Assembly (NCBI RefSeq): GCF_014269285.1
Contig: NZ_JACOAF010000021.1
Coordinates: 1 to 64,000, forward strand
Length of the DNA stretch: 64,000 nt
Origin: Rufibacter sediminis
Lineage (GTDB): Bacteria; Bacteroidota; Bacteroidia; Cytophagales; Hymenobacteraceae
Direction: 5' to 3'
Positions 1-8,199 of this stretch are shown in pieces. Made by a program: the position numbers and the translations under genes. How positions within the stretch are numbered: the stretch's first letter is position 1; every line of letters begins with the position of its first letter. Below the pieces are notes generated by a model. It worked only from the letters and a program-made list of their open reading frames with translations, made no database searches and was not told the origin of the DNA.

Positions 1-70
1 ATACGAGAAGACAGCCGGCAGTTTTGCCGGATTCGTTTTCCTAGCAGCAGCCATGATCCTGCTACACTAA
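1..70 (+). CDS. C-terminal end of a possible membrane protein (partial)
   Basis: An open frame enters from the left edge and stops with TAA at 68-70. The 22 visible residues end in a hydrophobic stretch (FAGFVFLAAAMILLH), which fits the last membrane helix of an integral membrane protein. A strong bidirectional terminator follows at 138-194, which supports a real gene ending here. Too little is visible to name a family. Confidence 0.3.
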   Translation, partial: YEKTAGSFAGFVFLAAAMILLH

Positions 71-83
71 TTGTCAACACGCC

Positions 84-126
84 CTAGAGCTGTTTTTGGA
101 AAAAGACCGCTGAAACAGCCTTTTAG
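84..126. repeat. Degenerate copy of the dispersed core palindrome
   Basis: CTAGAGCTGTTTT is followed by GGAAAAAG and then GCTGAAACAGCCTTTTAG. This is a worn copy of the family described at 12994-13040, in the convergent gap between the left-edge gene and the bestrophin gene. Confidence 0.4.
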
Positions 127-137
127 TTGGAGTATAA

Positions 138-194
138 AAAACGCCTTCCCGCAGGGACCTCAGGTTAGAGGAACTACCTGCGGGAAGGCGTTTT
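138..194. terminator. Bidirectional intrinsic terminator
   Basis: A perfect 18-base-pair stem has left arm 138-155 (AAAACGCCTTCCCGCAGG) and right arm 177-194, with A- and T-runs on the outer sides. It separates a plus-strand gene ending at 70 from a minus-strand gene ending at 213, so it can serve both. Confidence 0.85.
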
Positions 195-212
195 GGTTTA
201 GGTGTACTTCGC

Positions 213-1139
213 TTACAAGATGTAAAAAGCCACTTTCTGCGGCGCTTTGGGCGCGGGCACCACTTCGGGCTCTTTGTATTCGCGCAGCAGTTGCTTGAGG
301 TCGCGTTCAATGGTCTGGGCGATGGTGCTCATGGGCGTATCGGTGGGTTTGTTCTCGAAGGGATCCTGCAGGTGGATGGCCATCTTCTCAATGAGCAGAA
401 ACGACGAGGCAATAGCAATTACCAGTGGAATCATCATGAACCCGAACACGTCAATCACGCCAAAAGGCAGCATCAGAATGAAGAGGATGAGGGCCAGGTG
501 GGTGTACAGGCTGTACGTAGCCGGAAAAACCGTGTTCTTGATCCGTTCGCAGCCGCCCATGGAATTGCAGAGGCGGGTAAGGGTTTGGTCAATTTCCACC
601 TGCTGGTATTTATTGATCCAGCCGGCTTTTTGGGCTTGGCGCAGATCCTGGCCGTGCAGTTCCAGCAGGCCCACAGGTTTGTTTGTGAACTCCTTCAGGA
701 AATACAGCTGTTCCTCGGTCATCCACTTATCAGCGTCCTCCAGCGGCGGCAGTTTCCGGAGCGATTGGCCCAAGCTGTAACACCAGGCAATCTGCCGCTT
801 CACAAAACGCTCTTTGAAGTACAAGGCCTCTACTGAATTGTACGGCGTGTCTACGAAGTTGAGCACCTGCCGGGTGAGGGTGCGGGAATCGTTCACAATG
901 GCTCCCCACAGCGTGCGGGCTTCCCACCAGCGGTCATACGCCTGGTTTGACCTAAATGCCAGCAGCAAAGACAAGATGGTCCCCAACATGGTAGGCACGG
1001 CAATGGGAATGGAAATGCGGGTAAAATGGAAGTTGAAGTACAGGATGGCCACCAACATGGTGTACGCCATCACCAGTACCACTTCGGTCTTTATTTTCCC
1101 GAATACATACTGAATGGGAATATTCTTCTTTAATAACAT
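213..1139 (-). CDS. Bestrophin/UPF0187 family membrane channel protein
   Basis: The 308-residue protein carries the bestrophin signature FRSNQAYDRWWEAR at about residues 62-75, just after two N-terminal hydrophobic segments (about 20-38 and 46-62). Another hydrophobic pair lies near 215-250. Prokaryotic bestrophins are pentameric ion channels in the inner membrane; bacterial members have been reported as cation-permeable, so ion selectivity should not be assumed here. The ATG start at 1139 leads straight into the conserved N terminus and the length is normal for the family. It has no evident operon partner, and a terminator lies 19 bases beyond its stop. The family call is strong; the physiological role is open. 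Confidence 0.85.
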   Translation of the reverse strand: MLLKKNIPIQYVFGKIKTEVVLVMAYTMLVAILYFNFHFTRISIPIAVPTMLGTILSLLLAFRSNQAYDRWWEARTLWGAIVNDSRTLTRQVLNFVDTPYNSVEALYFKERFVKRQIAWCYSLGQSLRKLPPLEDADKWMTEEQLYFLKEFTNKPVGLLELHGQDLRQAQKAGWINKYQQVEIDQTLTRLCNSMGGCERIKNTVFPATYSLYTHLALILFILMLPFGVIDVFGFMMIPLVIAIASSFLLIEKMAIHLQDPFENKPTDTPMSTIAQTIERDLKQLLREYKEPEVVPAPKAPQKVAFYIL

Positions 1140-1195
1140 ATAAAATCAAATTAGGGGTAAGAGAAAGCTTTGGACCGGTTAAGGAATCGAGCCTT

Positions 1196-1630
1196 TTAAG
1201 CCAGTTCCATGGGGGTGAGGCTGATGACGGGCAACGGACACTTCTCCAGGAAAAGACTGGGGTTCTGGCTCAGCTTCCCGATGGATTTGTACCGGTACGT
1301 AGCGGGAGAGACCACAAAATCAACCGAGTTGGCTTTCAGGAAGTTTTTAAAGGCCACCAGCGTAGTGCCGTAAAAGCAGGTCCAGTTCACGCCGGTGATC
1401 TGCGGATATTCCTGTTCCAGGGCCAGGCACTTCCGGTAGAAATCAAAGGAAACCAGGTTTTCTTCCTTGTTCCGGCGGGAGAGCATCAGCAAATCTGTGA
1501 TGGAGCTGGACAACCCGAACGGGTGGAAAAGCAGCACCTTCAGGGGCATCCCGGGGAAGGTCTCCACCAATTCAGGAATGCAGGCAAAAGAATCGTTCTC
1601 AAAATTAGAGGGCATTAACACAGTGGCCAT
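1196..1630 (-). CDS. Uncharacterised small protein, possibly universal-stress-protein-like
   Basis: This is a 144-residue soluble protein without signal peptide or membrane segment. Its layout, with an early KVLLFHPFG strand and a C-terminal FVVSPATYRY...CPLPVISLTP stretch, resembles the last strand and loop of Usp domains, where a hydrophobic strand is followed by a 'cPvl' motif. The ATP-binding glycine motif of classical Usp proteins is not evident, so it would be a divergent, non-ATP-binding type at best. It lies 56 bases upstream of the bestrophin gene on the same strand and may be co-transcribed. The gene itself looks real; the function is uncertain. Confidence 0.6.
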   Translation of the reverse strand: MATVLMPSNFENDSFACIPELVETFPGMPLKVLLFHPFGLSSSITDLLMLSRRNKEENLVSFDFYRKCLALEQEYPQITGVNWTCFYGTTLVAFKNFLKANSVDFVVSPATYRYKSIGKLSQNPSLFLEKCPLPVISLTPMELA

Positions 1631-1791
1631 AGTTTGTCAGGTTTGGAGTTACATGAACTTTAAACAAACCTACGCGGACCACATTAACCCCATGTAAGAG
1701 CGGGATTAGAATGTCATTAGAATTGACATTAGAGAGAAAAACGTGCTAATTATCAGCTTTATACAGATCGAATTACCCCAGGTAAGCTGAA

Positions 1792-1833
1792 CCTGTTTTA
1801 AAGCTATTTTTAGGAAAACGGCTCCAAAACAGG
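1792..1833. repeat. Dispersed core palindrome, copy
   Basis: Outer arms are CCTGTTTT (1792-1799) and AAAACAGG (1826-1833). The centre keeps the family layout of a T-run, GGAAAAC and GGCTCC. It lies upstream of the Usp-like gene. Confidence 0.6.
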
Positions 1834-1990
1834 CAGCAATTGTAGGTCAACGACCTTGTTGGAGTTATCGCCAGAAAGTCAAGCACATTCGTCTTTCCGC
1901 GTGTTGGTGAAAACACGCAGCATAGCGATTGTAGCACCCGTCCTTATTTTTCACCGCCCTAATCGTTACCTTTTGCTCTTAACGTTGCCC

Positions 1991-2012
1991 TTGTTGGTGT
2001 TCTCACCAACAA
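1991..2012. repeat. TTGTTGGTG hairpin repeat, copy 1
   Basis: A perfect 9-base-pair stem TTGTTGGTG / CACCAACAA with loop TTCT. The same hairpin recurs at 12893-12914 and 57784-57805, always in non-coding DNA. Confidence 0.65.
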
Positions 2013-2215
2013 GCCGGATACAGCGACACACCGGTAGTTGCTGAAAACGAGCAGCATGAGAGAAAGGTAGAACGTCTCGTCATAAGCAAACAGGTACTGC
2101 CTTGATCTCTTTTTCAGGCACGTTTTGACAAAAACAAGCCGAAAACGATGGTACAAGCAGATGCTGAAGTAGGAACTTCAACGTTCAGGACCGAATACAA
2201 GAAACACGATGGAAT

Positions 2216-2267
2216 GGCAAGTCTGTTTTAGAGGTGTTTTCCGATAATCGGCCTAAAAACACTTGCC
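2216..2267. repeat. Dispersed core palindrome, copy downstream of the histidine kinase gene
   Basis: Outer arms GGCAAGT (2216-2222) and ACTTGCC (2261-2267) pair perfectly and are unique to this copy; the centre has TTTTAGAGG and GGCCTAAAAA. It sits just past the stop of the minus-strand kinase gene, where a terminator is expected. Confidence 0.65.
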
Positions 2268-2282
2268 TATCAAATAAGAAAA

Positions 2283-3656
2283 TTAGAGAGAGGACGCTTG
2301 GGGAAGGTTGATCTGGATTTCGGTTCCTGAACCTTCCTGGGTGAGGATGCCGATGCTGCCTTTGTGTAACCGGATGATGTTGAGCGAAAGGGGCAGGCCC
2401 ACGCCGTGGCCTTCAAAGTCAGAGGTGTTAGAGGCCCGGAAGAACGGCACGAAAACATACGGCAGTTCCCCCTCGGGGATGCCAATGCCTTTGTCCTGCA
2501 CCGAGATGGTCAGCTGTCCTTTGTTGGAGAGGATCTGCACCTTCACGGTCTGGTTGTGCGAGTACTTGCAGGCGTTCATGACAATGTTGCTGACCGCAAG
2601 TTTGAGCAGGTTCACGTTGCCGCTCACCAGCAACTCGCTCTCGTCCTGGGGCAGGAACCCGAAGTCAATCTGAATGTTGTTGTCGGGGTAGAGCTGGTCA
2701 GCCGATTCTTTCACCAGCCACAGCAGCTCGTCTATTCTTACCAGTTCCCAGTTCTGTTTTTTGCCATCGAAACCGCTTTGCGCAATGCCCAGCAAACTGG
2801 TCAAGATATCTTTCAGCTTATCGGCTTCGTGGTGGATTTTCTCCAGGGAACGCCGGGGGCCGGTAGGAAGATCAGACTGCATCAGCGCCAACTCGGCTTC
2901 GCCTTTGATGATGGTCAGGGGCGTTCTCAGCTCGTGGGAGGCATTGCTCACGAAGTTGTTCTGGGTTTCGAAGGCGGTTTCCAGCCTGATGAGCAAATCG
3001 TTGAACGTTTGGGTAAGCTCGGTGAGTTCGTCTTTGTTCGTGCCCACCTCCAGGCGCAGGTTCAGGTTCTCGGCCGTCATTCCCTTTACCTTCTTTATAA
3101 TTTCCCGGATGGGCTTGAACGTTTGCCGGGTGAATTGTTTGCCCATGAAAAAGACCAGCACCACTGACAGGAAAAAGCCGAGCAGCAGAATGCGCGAAAG
3201 GTGGGTGACTTCTTCCAGCCCGTACGGGTTCTTCGCTGATACCACCACTAAATACCGGCGGCCGTTGCTTTGGTGGACGCTCCCGGCGTAAAACGCCACC
3301 TGGGTCCTGAACCGGGCCGAGTTGTTGTTGAGAGCATCGGCTAGGAAGGGCAGCGGCAAACCACTTTTCCGGAGGCCAGCCAGCGGGTTCACGGCCGGCA
3401 CCTCCAGAATGTAATCCTTTTCTTCGGGCAGTTTCTCCAGGTAGACCTGCCTTAATTGCCGAAGCTGGTCAGGGTTTCCCGGGGCGCTGGTTTCCAGGTG
3501 GGCGGCAGACGCCAGGTTGACTCGCGTCTCCAGCCGCTTGTAGAAGTCCTCAAACGCGTAGTGATTGGTGAAAAAGTAGATGAATCCGCAGAAGAGCAGA
3601 ATCACCAGAGAAGTTAAGACGGAGAATAGGAGGGTGGCCTGGGTTTGGATGTTCAT
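2283..3656 (-). CDS. Sensor histidine kinase with HAMP domain (OmpR-type system)
   Basis: The 457-residue protein has an N-terminal membrane helix (about 9-29), a periplasmic sensor region (about 30-152), a second helix (about 153-173), a HAMP linker, and a HisKA domain with the H-box SNASHELRTPLTII (phosphorylated His about 241). The HATPase domain shows an N-box (NIVMNACKYS, about 357-366) and G-boxes DKGIGIP and GHGVGLP. It would autophosphorylate in response to an envelope signal and pass the phosphate to the partner regulator. Its ATG at 3656 overlaps the regulator's stop (ATGA), so the two are translationally coupled. The architecture resembles CusS/ArlS-like kinases, but the signal cannot be read from the sequence. 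Confidence 0.92.
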   Translation of the reverse strand: MNIQTQATLLFSVLTSLVILLFCGFIYFFTNHYAFEDFYKRLETRVNLASAAHLETSAPGNPDQLRQLRQVYLEKLPEEKDYILEVPAVNPLAGLRKSGLPLPFLADALNNNSARFRTQVAFYAGSVHQSNGRRYLVVVSAKNPYGLEEVTHLSRILLLGFFLSVVLVFFMGKQFTRQTFKPIREIIKKVKGMTAENLNLRLEVGTNKDELTELTQTFNDLLIRLETAFETQNNFVSNASHELRTPLTIIKGEAELALMQSDLPTGPRRSLEKIHHEADKLKDILTSLLGIAQSGFDGKKQNWELVRIDELLWLVKESADQLYPDNNIQIDFGFLPQDESELLVSGNVNLLKLAVSNIVMNACKYSHNQTVKVQILSNKGQLTISVQDKGIGIPEGELPYVFVPFFRASNTSDFEGHGVGLPLSLNIIRLHKGSIGILTQEGSGTEIQINLPQASSL

Positions 3657-4366
3657 ACCGCCTCCTCCTTGAGGACGTAGCCCATGCCAATCACCGTGTG
3701 AATCAGCTTCGGCTCGTATTCGCGGTCCACCTTCTTTCTCAGGTAATTGATGTACACATCTACCACGTTGGTGCCCAGGTTAAAATCAATGTTCCAGACA
3801 TGCTCCAGAATCTCGATGCGCGATAAAACCCGTTTGTGGTGCTGGGCCAGAAACTCCAATAATCGGAATTCGGTGGCGGTCAAGGGAATAAGCGTGCCCT
3901 GCCGGAGAACTTTTTTCTCCAGGATGTCTACCTCCAGATCCGCGATTTTGATTTTGTTCTGGGGGATTACGGCTCCCTGGGCCCGGCGGGTAAGGTTCCG
4001 GATTCTGGCGCTGAGCTCGGAGAAGTTGAACGGCTTGACCAAGTAATCATCGGCGCCGCTGTCCAGTCCCAGCACAATGTTCTCCGGTGAGTCCAGGGCG
4101 GTGAGCATGAGAATGGGCGTGTCAATGGCTTGTTCGCGCAGCTTCTGGCAAACGGTGAGGCCGCTCATTTGGGGCAGCATCAAATCCAGAATAATGAGGT
4201 GGAACTGGAATTTTACCGCCATGTTCAGCCCATCGGTCCCGCTCATGGCCACACTGACGGTATAGCCTTCCTCTTTCAGGCCGCGTTGCAACATCTCGGC
4301 CAGTCTGGGCTCGTCTTCCACCACAAGAATCTTCTTGTCCATCGTAATCTGGTTCATTGGGTTCAA
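3653..4366 (-). CDS. OmpR/PhoB-family response regulator
   Basis: A receiver domain (about residues 11-125) carries the acidic pair in VVEDEP, the phospho-acceptor Asp61 in LIILDLMLP, and the conserved Lys in YLVKPF. A C-terminal winged-helix DNA-binding domain (about 140-237) ends in the typical TVIGMGYVLK. The ATG at 4366 is used here; an internal ATG at 4342 (before DKKILVVE) is equally plausible. It is first in a two-gene unit with the kinase and likely controls genes for envelope or metal stress, as related systems do; no target is visible nearby. Confidence 0.92.
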   Translation of the reverse strand: MNPMNQITMDKKILVVEDEPRLAEMLQRGLKEEGYTVSVAMSGTDGLNMAVKFQFHLIILDLMLPQMSGLTVCQKLREQAIDTPILMLTALDSPENIVLGLDSGADDYLVKPFNFSELSARIRNLTRRAQGAVIPQNKIKIADLEVDILEKKVLRQGTLIPLTATEFRLLEFLAQHHKRVLSRIEILEHVWNIDFNLGTNVVDVYINYLRKKVDREYEPKLIHTVIGMGYVLKEEAV

Positions 4367-4524
4367 AACTAGTAGTTGTAGAGTAACAACCCAAAGCCTT
4401 GTTGGTTATTGAACCCGGTAAGTCCAGAAGTATTGCGGGGCAGTTGCTTTGTAAGCTGGTAGAAAAGTCTCAATGTAAGTAGCTATATCACTCGGAAATT
4501 CTGCGACAGAAGGGGCAGAAACGA

Positions 4525-4574
4525 CCAAGGGGTTTTAGGGCTATTTTCATGAAAACAGCCCTAAAACCCCTTGG
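4525..4574. terminator. Dispersed core palindrome acting as a likely terminator
   Basis: Outer arms CCAAGGGG (4525-4532) and CCCCTTGG (4567-4574) enclose the core TTTTAGGGCTATTTTC / GAAAACAGCCCTAAAA. This is one of the cleanest copies. It follows the stop of the minus-strand CoA-binding gene at 4593, the position of a transcription terminator. Confidence 0.7.
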
Positions 4575-4592
4575 TGTAAGATACTTCCTTCG

Positions 4593-4952
4593 TTAATAGT
4601 TGCCCACCGAGAGCATCACCAGGGTGCACGCGTGCATGGTTTTGATGTTCTGCTCCCGCGCCTTCTTCTCCAGTTCCAGGTTCTCGGTGCCGGGGTTGAA
4701 AATAATGCGTTTGGGTTTCAAAGAGAGGATGTAGTCATACCAGCTGGGCTGGTTCTGGGGCCCCACATACAGCGTGACCGTGTCTACCTCATCAATGGAC
4801 GGTTTTTCGGTCTCGATGGGCAACCCGGCCACTTCGCCGCGTTTGATGCCCACGGGAACCACCTCGTGCCCTGATCTTTTCAGCTGATGAACAGCCTTAT
4901 AGCTATAACGCCCTGGGTTGTCAGAAGCGCCAATTACCACTGTCTTTTTCAT
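4593..4952 (-). CDS. CoA-binding domain protein (YccU-like)
   Basis: This 119-residue protein is a single Rossmann-like CoA-binding domain. It begins MKKTVVIGASDNPGRYSYKAV, the nucleotide-binding loop of the succinyl-CoA synthetase alpha-type fold, and includes the later motif IIFNPGTEN. Members of this small-protein family bind CoA or related nucleotides but their role is poorly known. The length is slightly shorter than the usual 130-140 residues. It stands alone, flanked by palindrome copies on both sides. The family is clear, the function is not. Confidence 0.85.
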   Translation of the reverse strand: MKKTVVIGASDNPGRYSYKAVHQLKRSGHEVVPVGIKRGEVAGLPIETEKPSIDEVDTVTLYVGPQNQPSWYDYILSLKPKRIIFNPGTENLELEKKAREQNIKTMHACTLVMLSVGNY

Positions 4953-5026
4953 CGTATTACCCTTAGTTTTGAGAAAACAGGCTCAAAATGCCTTTACGTG
5001 TTTATACTCGCAATCATGCCCGGGGG

Positions 5027-6607
5027 TTAACCCCGCACCAGCAAAGCCACCTGCTCGGCGCAGCGCTCGCCGTCCATGGCCGCCGACACGATGCCGCCCG
5101 CGTACCCGGCACCCTCGGCGCAGGGGAAGAGGTTCTGGATCTGCGGATGCCGTAGCGTTTCCTTGTCTCTGGGGATGCGCACGGGCGAAGAGGTTCTGCT
5201 TTCCACGCCCACAATTTGCGCATCATTGGTCAGGTAGCCCCGCATTTTATAGCCGAATTCCTGAAAACCGCCCCGTAACCGCTGCCCGATCATGGGAGGC
5301 AAGACCTCCATCATGTCTACGGAGGCGAGGCCCGGTTGGTAGGAGGTATCCAGCAAAGCGGAAGAAACTTTTCCCTTCACAAAATCCTGGAGTCGTTGAG
5401 CCGGGGCCACCTGCGTACCACCGGCGGCGGCGCAGGCTTTCTGCTCCAGCGCTTGCTGCAGTTTGAGTCCGGCCAGGGCACCGTGCTGTTTCAGGTCCAT
5501 GTCTTCCAGGTTCACCGCCACCACAATGCCGGAATTCGCGAACTTAGAATCCCGGCGGCTGGGCGACATGCCGTTCACCACCACCTCGCCGGGCGCAGTC
5601 GCGGACGGCACGATGAAACCGCCGGGGCACATGCAGAAGGAGAACACGCCGCGTTCCTGGCCTTTGTAGGCAACTTGCTGCACCAAGGAGTAGGAAGCCG
5701 CCGGCAGATACAGTCCGCGGTCGCCATCACAGTGGTACTGGATGCCGTCAATAAGGCTTTGCTGGTGCTCTACCCGTACGCCCATAGCAAAGGGTTTGGC
5801 CTCGATGAGGATGTTGCGGGCGTGCAGCAGTTCATAGATATCGCGGGCGGAGTGTCCGGTGGCCAGAATCACGGCTTCGCCTTCCAGAGACGTTCCGGCC
5901 GCGGTGATCACGCCTTTCATCTGGTTTTTCTCCAGGATGAAGTCAGTAACCCGCGTGTTGAAATGGATCTCGCCGCCCGCCGCCAGAATGGTTTCCCGCA
6001 TCTGAGCGATGAGCACCGGCAGTTTATTGGTCCCGATGTGCGGATGGGCATCGAAGAGAATATCCGTGTTGGCGCCGTGTTGCACCAGAATCTGAAGGAT
6101 GCGCTGCACATCGCCGCGTTTCTTGGATCGGGTGTAGAGCTTTCCGTCAGAATACGTGCCGGCACCGCCCTCTCCGAAGCAGTAGTTGGAATCGGGATTC
6201 ACCACGTGCTCTTTGTTGATGGCCGCCAGATCGCGCCGACGGCTGCGCACGTCTTTCCCGCGTTCCACCACCACCGGTTTCAGGCCCAATTCAAGGCACC
6301 GCAACGCGGCAAACAGCCCCGCTGATCCGGCGCCCACTATCAGTACGCGCTTGGCATCGGGTTTGACGGCAGGATAGGTGTAGGTGGGCAGCAATGCGGA
6401 GAGATCCGGGGCCTGAGTATAGACATCGGCACGGACTTTCACCTGCACCTTGCGGCCGCGGGCATCAATGGAACGCTTGATTTTGTGGATGAACGCGGCA
6501 TCCTCGGGTTGAGAGAGGCCGGCTTGTTGCAGAAGCTCACGCTCCAGAAGGGCAGGGTCATAGGCTACCTCAGGGGCCAGGACCAGGTCAAGTTCTTTCT
6601 TCATCAT
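5027..6607 (-). CDS. FAD/NAD(P)-dependent oxidoreductase (COG2509-type flavoprotein)
   Basis: The 526-residue protein has a small N-terminal domain (about 1-75), then a dinucleotide-binding fold RVLIVGAGSAGLFAALRCLE (about 88-107) ending in VVERGKD. FGEGGAGTYSDGKLYTR follows, typical of this uncharacterised FAD-dependent dehydrogenase family, and a second dinucleotide motif AVILATGHSARD lies near 245. The C terminus has the FAD-contact segment FPCAEGAGYAGGI. It is cytoplasmic with no signal peptide. The substrate is unknown; related proteins are usually annotated only as 'NAD(P)/FAD-dependent oxidoreductase'. Full length, no frame problems, monocistronic by appearance. Confidence 0.85.
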   Translation of the reverse strand: MMKKELDLVLAPEVAYDPALLERELLQQAGLSQPEDAAFIHKIKRSIDARGRKVQVKVRADVYTQAPDLSALLPTYTYPAVKPDAKRVLIVGAGSAGLFAALRCLELGLKPVVVERGKDVRSRRRDLAAINKEHVVNPDSNYCFGEGGAGTYSDGKLYTRSKKRGDVQRILQILVQHGANTDILFDAHPHIGTNKLPVLIAQMRETILAAGGEIHFNTRVTDFILEKNQMKGVITAAGTSLEGEAVILATGHSARDIYELLHARNILIEAKPFAMGVRVEHQQSLIDGIQYHCDGDRGLYLPAASYSLVQQVAYKGQERGVFSFCMCPGGFIVPSATAPGEVVVNGMSPSRRDSKFANSGIVVAVNLEDMDLKQHGALAGLKLQQALEQKACAAAGGTQVAPAQRLQDFVKGKVSSALLDTSYQPGLASVDMMEVLPPMIGQRLRGGFQEFGYKMRGYLTNDAQIVGVESRTSSPVRIPRDKETLRHPQIQNLFPCAEGAGYAGGIVSAAMDGERCAEQVALLVRG

Positions 6608-6710
6608 GAATGGTAAGGTAGTTAACCTTAAAAGGTGTTAAAGGCTCGTCTCTAAAGCCTGGCGGCAAAGATAAGCACTCTTCAGAAACCAATATCAGGG
6701 CAGGAAAATT

Positions 6711-6748
6711 CGTTTCAGGGCTGTTTTGGCAAAAAGGGCCTTAAAACG
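6711..6748. repeat. Dispersed core palindrome, copy
   Basis: CGTTTCAGGGCTGTTTT at the left pairs with AAAAAGGGCCTTAAAACG at the right, with a few mismatches. It lies about 100 bases upstream of the flavoprotein start. Confidence 0.6.
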
Positions 6749-6908
6749 CCAACTCACCTTTATAAATAGATGGTTAAGTAATTGCGGCTGGTGAGCTGTT
6801 TTTTTTCTGGATATTTCCCTCGCAAAGACAAATACTGGTTGAATAGGAAATCGCGGAAGATCATACAAAGCCTTTTACTGTGGCTTGACTAGAATAATTC
6901 ATCCGATG

Positions 6909-6973
6909 TGTTTTGAGGATGTTTTCTATAAAACAGCCCTGAAAAGGAACCTAAGCTCCTTTTTAGGGCTGTT
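6909..6973. terminator. Composite hairpin: core palindrome overlapping a terminator
   Basis: A core palindrome half (TTTTGAGGATGTTTTC, then AAAACAGCCCTGAAAA) overlaps a second stem, CAGCCCTGAAAAGGA with TCCTTTTTAGGGCTG (6935-6973). The second hairpin ends just before the stop of the dioxygenase gene (6992) and would terminate its transcript. Confidence 0.65.
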
Positions 6974-6991
6974 GCTATTACGGGTAAAAGC

Positions 6992-7960
6992 TTAGTCGAC
7001 TTCCCCAACAATGTCATTGACCCATCCTTTGCCCCAGTTGTCTTTTTCCTGTAGCGTCCAGATCTCGGGGTAGAAGATTCTTTTCTGGAATTTGGGAGGC
7101 AGGTACTTCTGCCAGTTAGTGCCGCCGGTGGCCGCAATGATCTCGGGGTCGCGCTGCAGGTACCGTACCGCCGATTTGTAGTGCATGAGCGGCCAGTTCA
7201 CGTTGACGTTGCTGTCCAGTTCCTTGAGGTGGTTCAGGAGCTTCTGGTTTTGCTGCTCTTCCGGCGAAAGTCGCTTGAAAACGGCCCACACGTTTTTGTC
7301 CTGGTACTCACGGGCGTGCTGCATCAGTTCAGCAGAATACTTTTCCTCGAACTGCAGCAAGGTGAGCGTTTTAGCCCCGGTAGCGGCCTCAGTGGCTCCT
7401 TCTTTCCAGTAAATGCAGCCGAACATCTCCTCATGGGTACTTTGCAGGCCCAGCGCTTCGCGTTTGGCTTTGTCTGTCAGGTTGCGCAGGTCGGTAGAGC
7501 AGAGTTCAATCTTGCGGTACTGCACACTCTGGAAACCGCTGGCGGGCATGAGGGCCATCCTGAACTTCAGGAATTCTTTGGGGTCCATGCCGTCCACCAT
7601 CACGTCAAAGGAATCAATGAGGTTCTCAAAGTAGCGGTTGATGCGGCCAAGGCGGGTAATCAGCACCTGGGCAGTAGGGGTAGAAGCTAGGCCAATCTGT
7701 CTGTACTCGTGGAGGCAGAGCTTAAAGTAGAGCTCCGTCACCTGGTGGTACATGATGAAGATCTCCTCGTCCGGAATTTTGGTGCGGGGCGTCTGAAGAC
7801 TCAGCAGGGTGTCCAGGTGAATGTAGTCCCAGTAGTTCAGGAAATCTGAGTAGAGGAGCCCTTCCAGGTAAGAAGCCAGGTCCTGGCCCAGTGGGTGGTA
7901 TTTCTGTTGGAGGCGTTCCAGCAGTTCCAGTACCTGTGGTGAGAAGGTGCGGTCTGGCAT
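6992..7960 (-). CDS. Tryptophan 2,3-dioxygenase family protein
   Basis: The haem-dependent family opens L-tryptophan's indole ring to N-formylkynurenine, the first step of the kynurenine pathway. The 322-residue protein shows YWDYIHLDTLLSLQTPRT (about 43-60), MYHQVTELYFKLCLHE (about 70-85, with active-site His72), FRMALMPASGFQSVQYR (about 133-149), and a C-terminal segment with the probable haem-ligand His260 followed by ATGGTNWQKYL. These match known TDO motifs in order and spacing. No other kynurenine-pathway gene is in the window. The family call is firm; that it prefers tryptophan is inferred from the retained catalytic residues. Confidence 0.88.
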   Translation of the reverse strand: MPDRTFSPQVLELLERLQQKYHPLGQDLASYLEGLLYSDFLNYWDYIHLDTLLSLQTPRTKIPDEEIFIMYHQVTELYFKLCLHEYRQIGLASTPTAQVLITRLGRINRYFENLIDSFDVMVDGMDPKEFLKFRMALMPASGFQSVQYRKIELCSTDLRNLTDKAKREALGLQSTHEEMFGCIYWKEGATEAATGAKTLTLLQFEEKYSAELMQHAREYQDKNVWAVFKRLSPEEQQNQKLLNHLKELDSNVNVNWPLMHYKSAVRYLQRDPEIIAATGGTNWQKYLPPKFQKRIFYPEIWTLQEKDNWGKGWVNDIVGEVD

Positions 7961-8199
7961 ATATTATTTTCTGAATGTTGTAATTATCTTTCCTTACTTG
8001 CGACAAAGAAAGTAAAAGAAATTGGTTTGGTGCCAGATAGGCCCAGAGAATCATGCGAGAGAACTGTTCTGCCCCGGGGCAACTCCTACGGCTTCTGGTG
8101 TATCTTCCTGATGAACCGCCAACTCCTGTTTTTTTGGCAGCGGCTGCCCAAGGGTAAACAATATCTTTAACTTTGATGCCGGAAGAACGCACAAAGACC

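Larger units (their letters stand above)
1631..2282. other. Non-coding gap rich in short hairpins
   Basis: No credible gene is visible in this 652-base gap. It holds two copies of the core palindrome family (1792-1833 and 2216-2267), one TTGTTGGTG hairpin (1991-2012), and a small hairpin at 1899-1918 (GCGTGTT / AACACGC). Short open frames here have no recognisable protein features. Confidence 0.6.
6608..6991. other. Non-coding gap with two palindrome copies
   Basis: This 384-base gap between two minus-strand genes has no credible open frame. It contains a core palindrome at 6711-6748 and a composite hairpin at 6909-6973. The rest is presumably promoter for the flavoprotein gene. Confidence 0.5.

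Noticed and set aside
5336..6325. Long plus-strand open frame (329 codons) opposite the flavoprotein gene
   Set aside because: It lies entirely antisense to a gene with clear FAD motifs and has no family features; it is a shadow frame of GC-rich coding DNA.
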